This document shows, piece after piece, positions 35,145 to 43,693 of a DNA stretch of 64,000 bases. This DNA is from Halobacteriovoraceae bacterium (lineage in GTDB: Bacteria > Bdellovibrionota > Bacteriovoracia > Bacteriovoracales > Bacteriovoracaceae), in NCBI GenBank assembly GCA_002712005.1, contig PASP01000017.1:1-64000 (forward strand), read 5' to 3'. Each line of letters opens with the position of its first letter. The first letter of the stretch is position 1. The notes beneath the pieces were generated by a model. That model did not search any database, was not told the origin of the DNA, and was given only the letters and a program-made list of their open reading frames with translations. Made by a program: the position numbers and the translations under genes.

Positions 35145-35857
35145 GTGTGTCCTACAATCGAGATATGAATAAGATACTTATTGTCGAAGACGAAGAAAAT
35201 CTCGGAATCACCTTACAAGAGTATTTAGAAAATATTGGCTACGATGCCTATTTGGCCCAAAGTGTTCAGCAGGCCCAAGAGATCTTTAATTCTGTTGAAC
35301 CCCATGTGGTGCTCATGGACATTGGTCTTCCCGACGGCTCGGGATTGGATTTGGCCAGATGGATGAGAAAAAAGAAGGATACATTTCTTCTTTTCTTTCT
35401 CTCGGCCCTAAATGATCCCGATACTAAAGTAGAAGGTCTAGAAATTGGTGCAGAAGACTATATTACGAAGCCCTTCGCCCTTAAGGAATTAACTCTTAGA
35501 CTTGAACGCTCCTTTCAATTAAAGAAGCAGATGTTAGAGCTTCCCGATGAATTATCCCATGGGAAGTTAAAAATATGGTTTAGTAAATTTCAAGTTCAAG
35601 ATGCCGCTGGAGAGATTATCCATTTAGGACAGAAAGAATGTGCCATTTTAGAGCTTCTCTACCAATCAAAGGGGAAGGCCTTTACGCGCGATGAAATTAT
35701 TGATCGAGTATGGGGTGAAGATAAATATCCCTCTCACCGAACGGTTGATAATTATATTGTGAAACTCAGAAAATGGTGTGAAACCGACTCTACAACACCC
35801 CTTGAAATCCAGTCCATAAGAGGAATTGGCTATCAGTTAAATATAAAGAACGATTAA
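35141..35857 (+). CDS. OmpR-family response regulator in the heme cluster
   Basis: 238 aa from the ATG that overlaps the kinase stop, with AAGGAG 6 bp upstream. Receiver domain: IVEDEEN, phospho-Asp in VVLMDIGLPDGSG, Lys in TKPFALKEL. C-terminal winged helix: GQKECAILELLYQSKGKAFTRDEIIDRVWG, HRTVDNYIVKLRKW, IRGIGYQL. Cognate to the kinase just upstream. hemE follows after 24 bp. Confidence 0.93.
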   Translation: MSVSYNRDMNKILIVEDEENLGITLQEYLENIGYDAYLAQSVQQAQEIFNSVEPHVVLMDIGLPDGSGLDLARWMRKKKDTFLLFFLSALNDPDTKVEGLEIGAEDYITKPFALKELTLRLERSFQLKKQMLELPDELSHGKLKIWFSKFQVQDAAGEIIHLGQKECAILELLYQSKGKAFTRDEIIDRVWGEDKYPSHRTVDNYIVKLRKWCETDSTTPLEIQSIRGIGYQLNIKND

Positions 35858-35881
35858 ACATAATAAGAAAACGAGGAAAGC

Positions 35882-36922
35882 ATGGGATTATTTAATGACA
35901 GAAAGAAAACGCAAGATGGAAAAACCGGAGTACCCGTTTGGTTTATGAGACAGGCCGGAAGATACCACCAGCACTATCAAAATATTAAGAAAGATTCTGA
36001 CTTTATGACAATGTGTAAAACACCACAATTAGCGTGTGATATTACAATGGGACCTATCGAAGAATTCCATTTCGATGCGGCCATTCTCTTCAGTGATCTT
36101 CTCTTTCCCCTTGAGCAAATGGGTCTAGGACTCAAATATGCACCCGGTCCAAAATTAGATAAGCACCTAAACTCACTTGATATTGTTAAAAATCTAAGTC
36201 CATTAGCACCGGCCAAAGAATTCTATCATTTTCAAAAAGAGGCCTGTGAATTACTCAAAAAGGCCCTACCTCAAGATCGTACACTTCTTGGTTTTGTTGG
36301 CGCTCCATGGACTCTTTATACTTATGGTGTAGATGGTGGACATGCTGGAAACCTGATTGAACCTAAGAAAGGACTCTTTGATGGAAGATGGGAGGCCTTC
36401 TGTGATTTCCTCTTTGAGAATCTGCTTACAGAAATGGATCTGCAAGCTCAAGGTGGAGCGGACGCGATGTGTATGTTCGATACTGCAGCAGGAGAATGTG
36501 CTTTCGAAGAGTATCGTGATTATATCATTCCTCAAATCAAGAAGATCACGGCCGAGTTCAAAAGAAGACATCCTGATGTAAAGATTATCTACTATTCAAA
36601 GCTGACGCACACAAGATATCTTGAAGCGATTGAAGATGATCATATCGATGTCTTAGGCGTAGACTGGAGAATGGATCTGCCTGCGACTCTTAAACAATTT
36701 GGTAAAGACTATATGATTCAAGGAAACTTTGATCCGGCCCTTCTTCATTTACCTTGGGAAAACTTAGAGCAGAAATTAAAAGATTGGTGGCAACTGATGG
36801 AATCGAGTGATGCCCCTCTTGATCGTTGGATTTGTGGTCTAGGACACGGAGTTCTCCAAAAAACACCAGAGCAGAATGTCTTTAAAACCGTACAATTCAT
36901 TCATGAGAATATGAAGTACTAA
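35882..36922 (+). CDS. hemE: uroporphyrinogen decarboxylase
   Basis: 346 aa. PVWFMRQAGRYHQHYQ, AAILFSDLLFPLEQMG, GFVGAPWTLYTY and ICGLGHGVLQKTPEQNV are hallmarks. Removes four carboxyls from uroporphyrinogen III to give coproporphyrinogen III in the cytoplasm. AACGAGGAAAG precedes the ATG. hemN starts 6 bp after the stop. Confidence 0.96.
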   Translation: MGLFNDRKKTQDGKTGVPVWFMRQAGRYHQHYQNIKKDSDFMTMCKTPQLACDITMGPIEEFHFDAAILFSDLLFPLEQMGLGLKYAPGPKLDKHLNSLDIVKNLSPLAPAKEFYHFQKEACELLKKALPQDRTLLGFVGAPWTLYTYGVDGGHAGNLIEPKKGLFDGRWEAFCDFLFENLLTEMDLQAQGGADAMCMFDTAAGECAFEEYRDYIIPQIKKITAEFKRRHPDVKIIYYSKLTHTRYLEAIEDDHIDVLGVDWRMDLPATLKQFGKDYMIQGNFDPALLHLPWENLEQKLKDWWQLMESSDAPLDRWICGLGHGVLQKTPEQNVFKTVQFIHENMKY

Positions 36923-36928
36923 TTCTTA

Positions 36929-38161
36929 ATGACACTCGCTAAAAAGCTATTAGACTTTCACTCTCCAGGGAATCGTTTCTCTTACTATCCTCTTACCAGT
37001 AAATGGGAAGAAGTTAAGAAGACCGCTCCCTCTCTTCCGTCTCCCTCAACTGAGGGATTCGGAATTTATATCCACATCCCCTTTTGTCGTGAAATTTGCA
37101 CCTACTGTGGTTGCAATATAAAGATCTCAAATCAAAAAGAGGAACATCTTCAATATGTGAAGGCCCTTTCCATGGAGAAGAAGTTAAGATGGGATAAAAT
37201 CAATCCTCCTTCCGATCTTCTCAATATAACATTTGGCGGAGGTACACCAAACTTCTTAAACCCGAAGGCCAAGGAACTACTCTTAGAAGAACTAGGTCCC
37301 CTTATTGGCGCACAAACGAGTTCAGGTCAAATGGAAGTGGATCCGCGCTATTTCACAAGAGAAGATGCTCAGTGGGCCTTTGCCCTTAAAATAAATCGCT
37401 TTAACTTTGGGGTTCAAGACTTTAATAGTGAAATTCTTAGTAATGTAAATCGCAGACAATCTCTCGATCATCTCCATCGTGCTAAAGAAGCTCTCCTGCC
37501 TCAACAAATAATGGGAATGGATCTCTTATGGGGCCTACCCAAGCAAGATGAGAGGAGTATGAAAAACTGGTACTCTCACCTAAAGACCTTAGCGCCAGAT
37601 TGGATATCTTTCTATCCCCTAGCAAAGGTTCCATGGCTAGAGTCTATACAAAATGCCTATGGTGATTTTACCTTACCGGATAGAGAGAGGAAATATGAAC
37701 TCTATCAATGGGGTGTAGAGATTTTTGAGTCCCTTGGATATCGCAACCAAGGAATGGGTCATTTTGTGAAAAAGAATGGCCCCTTAGATCAGACACTTTA
37801 TCGTAAAGTAAGTGGACTCTTCCCGCAAAAGACTCCCTACCTTATGGGACTTGGTGTTTCAGCGATTACAGAGGGTCCTGACTTTATGGCCCAAAACTAT
37901 AAGATTCTAGATCGCTATTTATTCTCCCTGCTCAAGAAGAATGAGCTTCCGCTTTTTAAATTTCATAAGAAAAGTCAGAAAGAAAAACAAATGAATCAGT
38001 TGGTTGAAGATATTTTTAGCCATCACACCATTCCTGAGCTTCTCAAACAAAGGGTTCCTGAAGAATGGAGAGAGCCTAATTCCAATGACATCTCCAATCT
38101 TGGGCTTCATTTTAAAAAGAATATTATGCAAATTGGGGAAAAAACAATTTTTGAGGCATAA
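36929..38161 (+). CDS. hemN: oxygen-independent coproporphyrinogen III oxidase (HemN type)
   Basis: 410 aa radical SAM enzyme. IYIHIPFCREICTYCGC gives the CxxxCxxC iron-sulfur motif plus the following CxC cysteine typical of HemN. FGGGTPNFL is the SAM-binding GGGTP motif, and NRFNFGVQDF and MGMDLLWGLP follow the family. The first 20 residues (FHSPGNRFSYYPLTSKWEE) match the HemN 'trip-wire' region. Works without oxygen. It is about 45 residues shorter than E. coli HemN. A second radical SAM gene follows 9 bp later. Confidence 0.92.
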   Translation: MTLAKKLLDFHSPGNRFSYYPLTSKWEEVKKTAPSLPSPSTEGFGIYIHIPFCREICTYCGCNIKISNQKEEHLQYVKALSMEKKLRWDKINPPSDLLNITFGGGTPNFLNPKAKELLLEELGPLIGAQTSSGQMEVDPRYFTREDAQWAFALKINRFNFGVQDFNSEILSNVNRRQSLDHLHRAKEALLPQQIMGMDLLWGLPKQDERSMKNWYSHLKTLAPDWISFYPLAKVPWLESIQNAYGDFTLPDRERKYELYQWGVEIFESLGYRNQGMGHFVKKNGPLDQTLYRKVSGLFPQKTPYLMGLGVSAITEGPDFMAQNYKILDRYLFSLLKKNELPLFKFHKKSQKEKQMNQLVEDIFSHHTIPELLKQRVPEEWREPNSNDISNLGLHFKKNIMQIGEKTIFEA

Positions 38162-38170
38162 TATCTTAAT

Positions 38171-38959
38171 ATGAGTTCTGGAAATATTAATGACCTATTT
38201 AAGATTATCGAAATAGAGATTAATAGCTATTGCAATCTTAGCTGCTCCTATTGCCCCAATCGAGAATTCGAACGAAAAGAAAAAGGGACTATGCCTTTTT
38301 CAGACTATAAGAAAATTATAGCCCAACTTAAGGCCCTCGATTTTCAGGGAAGACTGAGTCATGAATTCTATGGAGAACCGACGCTCCATCCCCAATTTAA
38401 TGAGATTGTGTCCTATACCAAGCGCGAACTTCCTAAAGTAAAAATAGAGCTCTATAGTAATGCCACCCAATTAGATTTGAAACGAATTCGAGAACTTCTC
38501 TATTTGGGAATTGATGAGTTTATTATTACCAAACATATCGGACAAGAACTTAGACTTTTTGAAGAGGCCTACGCGCAACTGACTGAAGAAGAAAGGCATC
38601 ATATTACCTATCGAACTCATCAAGAAATCTATAAAACAAATCGGGGCGGTATCCTTGATGATATTGGAGATAGAGAACAACCTCTACTTCCTTGTTATAT
38701 TCCAAGCTTTCTCATGACCATTACTTTAAAAGGAAATGTCTTGGCCTGCTTTGAAGACTTCTTTCAACATCATGAAATGGGCAATGTCTTCCAAGAGGAT
38801 CTTAAAGAGATTTGGCTGGGTGAAAAATTTACTCGCTTTAGAGAAGACCTAAGAAAGGGTCTACGCCATAAGTACAGCGCTTGCAAACATTGTAATCGCA
38901 TTCAAAGCAAAGAGCCCGAAGAAGTGAATCTTCTTAATAGAGAAAAGGCAAAGGCTTAG
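38171..38959 (+). CDS. radical SAM / SPASM domain protein at the end of the heme cluster
   Basis: 262 aa. N-terminal radical SAM motif CNLSCSYC (CxxxCxxC) after EIEINSY, then FYGEPTLHP in the GGEP position and ELYSNATQ. The C-terminal third has a SPASM-like cysteine set (CYIPSF, ACFEDF, SACKHC), which would hold an extra iron-sulfur cluster. SPASM enzymes often modify peptides or tetrapyrroles. It follows hemN by 9 bp and so could act on a heme precursor or on a heme protein. Substrate unknown. Confidence 0.82.
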   Translation: MSSGNINDLFKIIEIEINSYCNLSCSYCPNREFERKEKGTMPFSDYKKIIAQLKALDFQGRLSHEFYGEPTLHPQFNEIVSYTKRELPKVKIELYSNATQLDLKRIRELLYLGIDEFIITKHIGQELRLFEEAYAQLTEEERHHITYRTHQEIYKTNRGGILDDIGDREQPLLPCYIPSFLMTITLKGNVLACFEDFFQHHEMGNVFQEDLKEIWLGEKFTRFREDLRKGLRHKYSACKHCNRIQSKEPEEVNLLNREKAKA

Positions 38960-39483
38960 AATAGACCTTGCTTTAGTTTGGCAAAGGTATCAAGTCCAAT
39001 GTGACAATAACCACCAGGATTATTAACAAGGTAATCTTGATGAGAGTCCTCCGCACTATAGAATGTTTGATTCTCTTCTATCGTTGTCACAATGGGTGAG
39101 GAATACTGATCTCTTCTTTTTTCAATGGCCTCTTTAATGATGGCCACATCTTCTTGGTCCCAAGGAGACTCAGGAAAGAGAGCAGACCGATATTGGCTCC
39201 CAACATCAGGACCTTGTTTATTTAGCTGAGTTGGATCATGCATAAAGAAGAAAGCATCAAGGAGACGACTTAAACTTATTTTCTCAGGATCATAGGTTAC
39301 TCTAACAACTTCCGCATGCCCTGTATCTGTTTGACAAACTTCTTTATAGCTAGGGTTTTCAATATGGCCACCTTGAAACCCAACTTCTGTTTTCAAAACG
39401 CCTTCTAACATTTTAAAAGCATGCTCTACACCCCAGTAACATCCAGCTGCGAAGCCACAGATTCTATGATTTGAGTTTTCCAT
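38956..39483 (-). CDS. msrA: peptide-methionine (S)-S-oxide reductase
   Basis: About 175 aa from the ATG preceded by AAGAGG at 7 bp (the frame is open further upstream). GCYWGVEHAF is the catalytic-cysteine motif (usually GCFWG), then EVGFQGG, GHAEVVRVTYDP, FFFMHDPTQLNKQGPDVGSQYRSALF. Repairs oxidised methionine. The Tyr in GCYWG is a less common variant. The 3' end overlaps the radical SAM gene by 4 bp (convergent). Confidence 0.94.
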   Translation of the reverse strand: MENSNHRICGFAAGCYWGVEHAFKMLEGVLKTEVGFQGGHIENPSYKEVCQTDTGHAEVVRVTYDPEKISLSRLLDAFFFMHDPTQLNKQGPDVGSQYRSALFPESPWDQEDVAIIKEAIEKRRDQYSSPIVTTIEENQTFYSAEDSHQDYLVNNPGGYCHIGLDTFAKLKQGLF

Positions 39484-39612
39484 ATTTTGCCTCTTATTCA
39501 TGGGTAATGACTCTCTTTTGAGTAAGGTCATATAATTCTAAATATCTAATAATACGTAACCGATAGAGTTCTTGTATAATGATCAATCTACACCCAAACA
39601 AGGATTCAAGCG

Positions 39613-39963
39613 ATGAAAAAAGCTTTCACAAAAACGGTCAAAATCTCGTCCTGCCTCATGCTACTTTTAGGACCTTTAAATGTGTCTGCCATTGATGAAT
39701 CCGATGTCTCGCAAATGCTTAACCAATTTGGGCAAAAAGGCATTATCAGTAAAGAAGAATTGATAAAGGCACAGGAAAAGTTAAAAAATATCTCTCCTGA
39801 TAAGTGGAAGAAAATCAATGCCTATGCCAACTCTCAAATGGATGCTAAAGGAAGGACACCGAGTTCCAATAATATTGATGAGGCTGCCGCGAATATTGAT
39901 ACGGATTCAGCTGAATTTAAAAATACGATGGAAGACTTGAAGAAAATTATGATCGATAAGTAG
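39613..39963 (+). CDS. small exported protein of unknown function
   Basis: 116 aa. Sec signal peptide (AFTKTVKISSCLMLLLGPLNVSA), then a helical, Lys/Glu-rich mature domain with DESDVSQMLNQFGQKGIISKEEL and SPDKWKKINAYANSQM. Possibly an EF-hand-like helical pair by appearance, but no calcium loop. AAGGA lies 7 bp before the ATG; TATAAT occurs about 30 bp upstream. A hairpin follows the stop. Family not recognised. Confidence 0.65.
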   Translation: MKKAFTKTVKISSCLMLLLGPLNVSAIDESDVSQMLNQFGQKGIISKEELIKAQEKLKNISPDKWKKINAYANSQMDAKGRTPSSNNIDEAAANIDTDSAEFKNTMEDLKKIMIDK

Positions 39964-39976
39964 GCCTCTTTCCTGT

Positions 39977-40001
39977 ACAGAGACACCTTGGGTGCCTCTG
40001 T
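39977..40001 (+). terminator. stable hairpin after the small exported protein
   Basis: ACAGAG(A)CACC and GGTG(C)CTCTGT pair with one mismatch over 11 positions and a 3-base loop. No T run follows, so it could equally protect an mRNA end between two convergent genes. Confidence 0.5.
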
Positions 40002-40028
40002 GCTCTAGGTTTCAGCGTGGATTAAATT

Positions 40029-40823
40029 TTACTTTGTATTTTCCTTTACCGCCGGAATATTCGAGATCAACTCAAACTTCCATTGAACTTTTGATCGTGA
40101 GCTTGTGAGCTTCTTTAGGATATACTCTAACATATCAGCTGATTTGCGATTAATATCGTGCATGAGAACCAAAGAGGCCCGCCCACGATTGTAATTATTT
40201 TCGATTTGCTCAATATAGCTCTTGCCACATTTTCTAGCACTCACCCACCATGTCTTCCAACACTTCCAGTCAGCATCATCTTTAGCGTTACCATTACCGC
40301 CTCCGACATTCCAAAAAATAGGTCCTACATATTTTCGTGCGGATGCATTTCCGTTGGCCGCAAGAGCCTGCCAATCTTTCCAATTTCCACCTGGGGCCCT
40401 AAAAAGAGAAATATCTCCAGGTTGCATATAGCGCTCGATCACTTCATGAGTATCATTAAGGGTATCGATGAACTCTTGATCAGACTTAAAACTTAATTCG
40501 TGATTGTAGCTATGATTGGCCAAGCGATGACCTTGAGAGCGGATCTCCGCCAGTATAGATTCATGGGCCCTGGCCATACGACCAACCACAAAGAAGGTGG
40601 CCTTAATATTATACTCTTTCAATATATCTAAAATGGCCGGTGTGGCCTCTGAAGTAGGTCCATCATCAAAGGTAAGATAAATCGTATTCTTGGAGACACC
40701 TTCTAGAGTTCTCCCGTCAGAACCAAATGGAAAAGTCTTTTGAGGGGAAAGAATTTTTGAAGTATGGGCCATGGTTGAAGTCAAAGACAAGGCCATGGCC
40801 AAAAGAATGAGTGATGATTTCAT
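40029..40823 (-). CDS. secreted polysaccharide deacetylase (NodB domain), paralogue 2
   Basis: 264 aa from the ATG preceded by AGGAGG (4 bp spacer). Sec signal peptide SSLILLAMALSLTSTMA. NodB motifs: TFDDGPT (metal Asp and base), HSYNH (HxxxH metal ligands), RAPGGNW, DDADW and LMHD. Acts on N-acetyl groups of GlcNAc polymers; peptidoglycan is the likely substrate outside the cytoplasm. About 60% identical by eye to the adjacent upstream gene, with 19 bp between them, so a tandem duplication in one operon. Confidence 0.9.
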   Translation of the reverse strand: MKSSLILLAMALSLTSTMAHTSKILSPQKTFPFGSDGRTLEGVSKNTIYLTFDDGPTSEATPAILDILKEYNIKATFFVVGRMARAHESILAEIRSQGHRLANHSYNHELSFKSDQEFIDTLNDTHEVIERYMQPGDISLFRAPGGNWKDWQALAANGNASARKYVGPIFWNVGGGNGNAKDDADWKCWKTWWVSARKCGKSYIEQIENNYNRGRASLVLMHDINRKSADMLEYILKKLTSSRSKVQWKFELISNIPAVKENTK

Positions 40824-40842
40824 TATTCCTCCTAGCAAACTG

Positions 40843-41646
40843 CTAGAAGGCCATTTCTTGAACTGCAGGGATATCTTCGATAAGTTCAAAATTCCACTGA
40901 ACTCGATCACGACTAAGATCCCTTAATAGCTGGGCCAGCATTTGAGCAGATTTGCGATTAATGTCATGCATCAACACTATAGAGGCATATCCTCTACGGT
41001 AGTTAGAATATATTTGATTCAGGTAACTTTTTTCACACTGTGAAACACTTACACCCTTCGTCCAACACTTCCAATCAGCATCATCACGGTTATTGGGATT
41101 TCCTCCCCCAACATTCCAATAGATCGGCCCAACATAACGTCTCAAACTGGGATCAGAGTTTCCAATTTGGGTTCGCCAATTATTCCAAATCCCTCCTGGG
41201 GCTCTAAAGAGCAGAAGGTCATGGCGATAAACATAATTCTTTATCTGATTATGAGTACCTTTAAGGGAAGATATAAAGTGAGATTCCGTAGGGAAATCAA
41301 ATTCGTGAGAATAGCTATGATTTCCTAAGCGATGCCCTTCTTCACGGATACGCGCCACTAGAGCGGGATTATTTCTGGCCATTCTCCCCACAACAAAGAA
41401 AGTCGCCTTGATCCCATAATCTCTTAAAATCTCTAAAATCTCAGGAGTTGCGGCAGAAGTAGGTCCATCGTCAAAAGTAAGGTAAATCGTCCTCTTATCT
41501 ACGCCATAGAGTTTCTTTGAATGGTTCTCAAATGGAAAAGTCATTTGTGAAGTAAAGATCTTACGTACACTTCCATGGGCATAGGTCTTAAGCCCAACAC
41601 TCGCTACAACGAGAGAAATCGCAAATAAGCTTTTGATATTTTTCAT
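40843..41646 (-). CDS. secreted polysaccharide deacetylase (NodB domain), paralogue 1
   Basis: 267 aa. Signal peptide IKSLFAISLVVASVGLKTYA, then IYLTFDDGPTSAATPEILEI, ATFFVVGRMAR, HRLGNHSYSHE (metal ligands), FRAPGGIWNNW, YWNVGGGNPNNRDDADWKCW and ASIVLMHDINRKS. All catalytic residues present. Two cysteines, in the WKCW segment and in SQCEKS, are shared with the paralogue and could be paired. Predatory Bdellovibrio use paired secreted deacetylases to mark prey peptidoglycan; the same role here is inference. Stop is TAG. Confidence 0.9.
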   Translation of the reverse strand: MKNIKSLFAISLVVASVGLKTYAHGSVRKIFTSQMTFPFENHSKKLYGVDKRTIYLTFDDGPTSAATPEILEILRDYGIKATFFVVGRMARNNPALVARIREEGHRLGNHSYSHEFDFPTESHFISSLKGTHNQIKNYVYRHDLLLFRAPGGIWNNWRTQIGNSDPSLRRYVGPIYWNVGGGNPNNRDDADWKCWTKGVSVSQCEKSYLNQIYSNYRRGYASIVLMHDINRKSAQMLAQLLRDLSRDRVQWNFELIEDIPAVQEMAF

Positions 41647-41824
41647 GATAATCCCCTTTTAAAGGAATTTGATACATCTAAAACTAAATAGCTGAAAGTA
41701 TAAAAATCATAGCGTATATTAATTATAGATCATCACGACTTTTAGATTGGCCTCAAAAATATGCAAAAGCATTATGACGAAAGATAGGGCAGTATTATGG
41801 TCAAAGAAAAAGAGGAAAAGGTAA

Positions 41825-42760
41825 GTGTTCGAATACAATATTCAAAAAGCATGGGAGCAATATAAGCTCGACTATGGACTTGGAAGAAATCTCCTTCTTA
41901 TCTCTTGCTATAATCTCTTTCTCTTCTTTCTCTCCATCACCACCTTAGGGGGTATGAGAATGGAGGCCCTCTACCCTATTTACGTGGCCTTTCTCTTCTA
42001 CTTTCTGCGCTCCAAAATTTTGAAACTAGGAGATGCCTATAAATTAGGACTCTCCATCATTCCTCTTCTCATGGCCGTATTACTCAATTACTATCTGATC
42101 GGTGAATTCGATCGCGCAGTGGGCTTTGAAAGAAAAGATGCTCTCTTTTCTCCTTTTGATGAATGGCTCTTTGGCATGCCTATAGCGAAGTGGGGCGAAG
42201 AACTCCTTTCGCCATTAGGGTTGGTTCGCAGTATTTTCTACGATCTTCTCATGCTCTCCTATATGAGTTATTTCCTACTCCCTGTTATCGGCTCAATTCT
42301 CATCCATCGGGATCTACCTAGAGAGAAGAAATATAAGATCGGGCGCTTCTTTGTGTCGGTCTTACTCTTCTTCTTTATCAATTACCTCTTCTACTTACTT
42401 GTACCCGTGACCGGTCCTCAATACTGGATGCCCGATATCTATACCGAGCCCCTCCCTTTCACACCCTTTGGACATTATCTCTGGGGTCTAATCAATCAAG
42501 GACAAAGTACATTTATTGACTGTTTTCCTAGTGGGCACACGGGAGTGGCCCTCTTAGTTACCCTTTGGCTATTTAAAACCAATCATCGCGCTCGCTTTAT
42601 TCTGCTAGGAACCACGAGTTTCATTATTATGGCCACCTTGCTCCTTCGCTATCACTATATAATGGATCTGATCTGCGCCCTGCCCCTGGCCTTCTTCTCT
42701 CTCAAAATCTCTTGGACGATTATTCCCGAATCTCTAGATGAAAGGGATCTGCGCAGGTGA
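41825..42760 (+). CDS. PAP2-family membrane protein resembling inositol-phosphorylceramide synthase (Aur1-like)
   Basis: 311 aa from GTG (AGGAAAAG upstream). Six or so helices. The phosphatase/transferase signature sits late: CFPSGHTG (motif C2) and RYHYIMDL (motif C3, with catalytic His and Asp), both in the membrane half, and VPVTGPQYW before them. This late-motif layout is that of the PAP2_3 group containing Aur1/IPC synthases rather than of PgpB or LpxE. Could move a phospho-headgroup between lipids or dephosphorylate one. Substrate not determinable. Confidence 0.72.
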   Translation: MFEYNIQKAWEQYKLDYGLGRNLLLISCYNLFLFFLSITTLGGMRMEALYPIYVAFLFYFLRSKILKLGDAYKLGLSIIPLLMAVLLNYYLIGEFDRAVGFERKDALFSPFDEWLFGMPIAKWGEELLSPLGLVRSIFYDLLMLSYMSYFLLPVIGSILIHRDLPREKKYKIGRFFVSVLLFFFINYLFYLLVPVTGPQYWMPDIYTEPLPFTPFGHYLWGLINQGQSTFIDCFPSGHTGVALLVTLWLFKTNHRARFILLGTTSFIIMATLLLRYHYIMDLICALPLAFFSLKISWTIIPESLDERDLRR

Positions 42761-42802
42761 ATGAGAAAAGATAGGTTGTCCAATCTAGGAAAGAGATAAC
42801 CT

Positions 42803-42831
42803 TTGGCAATTGAGTATTTCTCAACTATAAT
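42803..42831 (+). promoter_or_regulatory. near-consensus sigma-70 promoter
   Basis: TTGGCA and TATAAT separated by exactly 17 bp. The -10 box ends 39 bp before the ATG of a 40-aa protein. Best-formed promoter I found in the window. Confidence 0.75.
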
Positions 42832-42870
42832 ACTTAAGTATCTGATATATCGATTTAATAGGAAACTCTT

Positions 42871-42993
42871 ATGAGCTTAGAATTCTTTGTTGGACTAACA
42901 CTCGTTGTAATTTGGGCAAGCTTACCTGTAGCCATGATCATTGCAAACACTGACTTTGACAATGAACTCATGGATGATGGTGAACACCACTAA
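42871..42993 (+). CDS. 40-aa single-pass membrane protein
   Basis: Begins MSLEFF, with one hydrophobic helix (FVGLTLVVIWASLPVAMIIA) and an acidic/His tail (DFDNELMDDGEHH). AGGAAA lies 6 bp before the ATG and a near-consensus promoter precedes it. It resembles in size and layout the small accessory subunits of cytochrome oxidases or small membrane regulators, but I cannot place it in a family. The His/Asp tail could bind metal. Confidence 0.7.
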   Translation: MSLEFFVGLTLVVIWASLPVAMIIANTDFDNELMDDGEHH

Positions 42994-42999
42994 ATACCA

Positions 43000-43596
43000 C
43001 TAAGGTAATTGAGTATCCTCTAATTGCTCCCATACTTTATCCATTTCTAAGAGAGCGACGGGAATTGGTAACTTCTCCCAAGTAAGATTCATTCTCTCTT
43101 TTAATAATTGGTTGAGATCTTCTTCGCTCTCTACTAAGTCTTCCCGCTTTTCCAGTAACGCTAATTCACTATGGCAGCCCTCTCCATCTGAAGGAGTCCC
43201 TTGTCCGGGATTAAAGGCCAAGCATCCATAGGGTTTAACGGAACGAGGTAGCGGACAACCAGGGAATTGATTCAAATAGAAAGGACAAGTATAAGTGCGA
43301 CGAAAAACACGGCCTCTCCCCAGATCGAGCTGCTCTGCTAGCCTAAAGTCTTTTATACAGCTGGTGAGTTTATCGATGAGCTCATTTGTCCAAAGTCCCT
43401 CGTCTTTAAGATACTTATAGAGATCCATTGTCTCTATAGGAGTCATCATCATACTATTGGCCATCATCGTACAGCACTTTCCCTGACAACTTGAACAGTT
43501 GATATTCTTTGTTTCCAGAGATTGCATATTAACGATTAGATTCTCACGCCTGAGATAACGGCTTTCAATAATCTTATTAAGTGACTGAAATGACAT
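43000..43596 (-). CDS. cysteine-rich YkgJ-like protein
   Basis: 198 aa. NCSSCQGKCCTMM at about residue 32 is the CxxCxxxCC pattern of the zinc/iron-chelating YkgJ family, with later CPFYL, GCPLPRSVKPYGCLAF and GCHSE that complete the ligand set. Soluble, probably cytoplasmic metal- or cluster-binding protein. GAGGA stands 7 bp before the ATG. Ends in TAG. Role unknown. Confidence 0.7.
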   Translation of the reverse strand: MSFQSLNKIIESRYLRRENLIVNMQSLETKNINCSSCQGKCCTMMANSMMMTPIETMDLYKYLKDEGLWTNELIDKLTSCIKDFRLAEQLDLGRGRVFRRTYTCPFYLNQFPGCPLPRSVKPYGCLAFNPGQGTPSDGEGCHSELALLEKREDLVESEEDLNQLLKERMNLTWEKLPIPVALLEMDKVWEQLEDTQLP

Positions 43597-43693
43597 GGAA
43601 AATTCCTCAAAAATATAGAACCTTACTTATATAAGATTATAGCCTAAATAGTTAACGCCCCATATAAAATATTCACTTATTCAAGGACCTACC

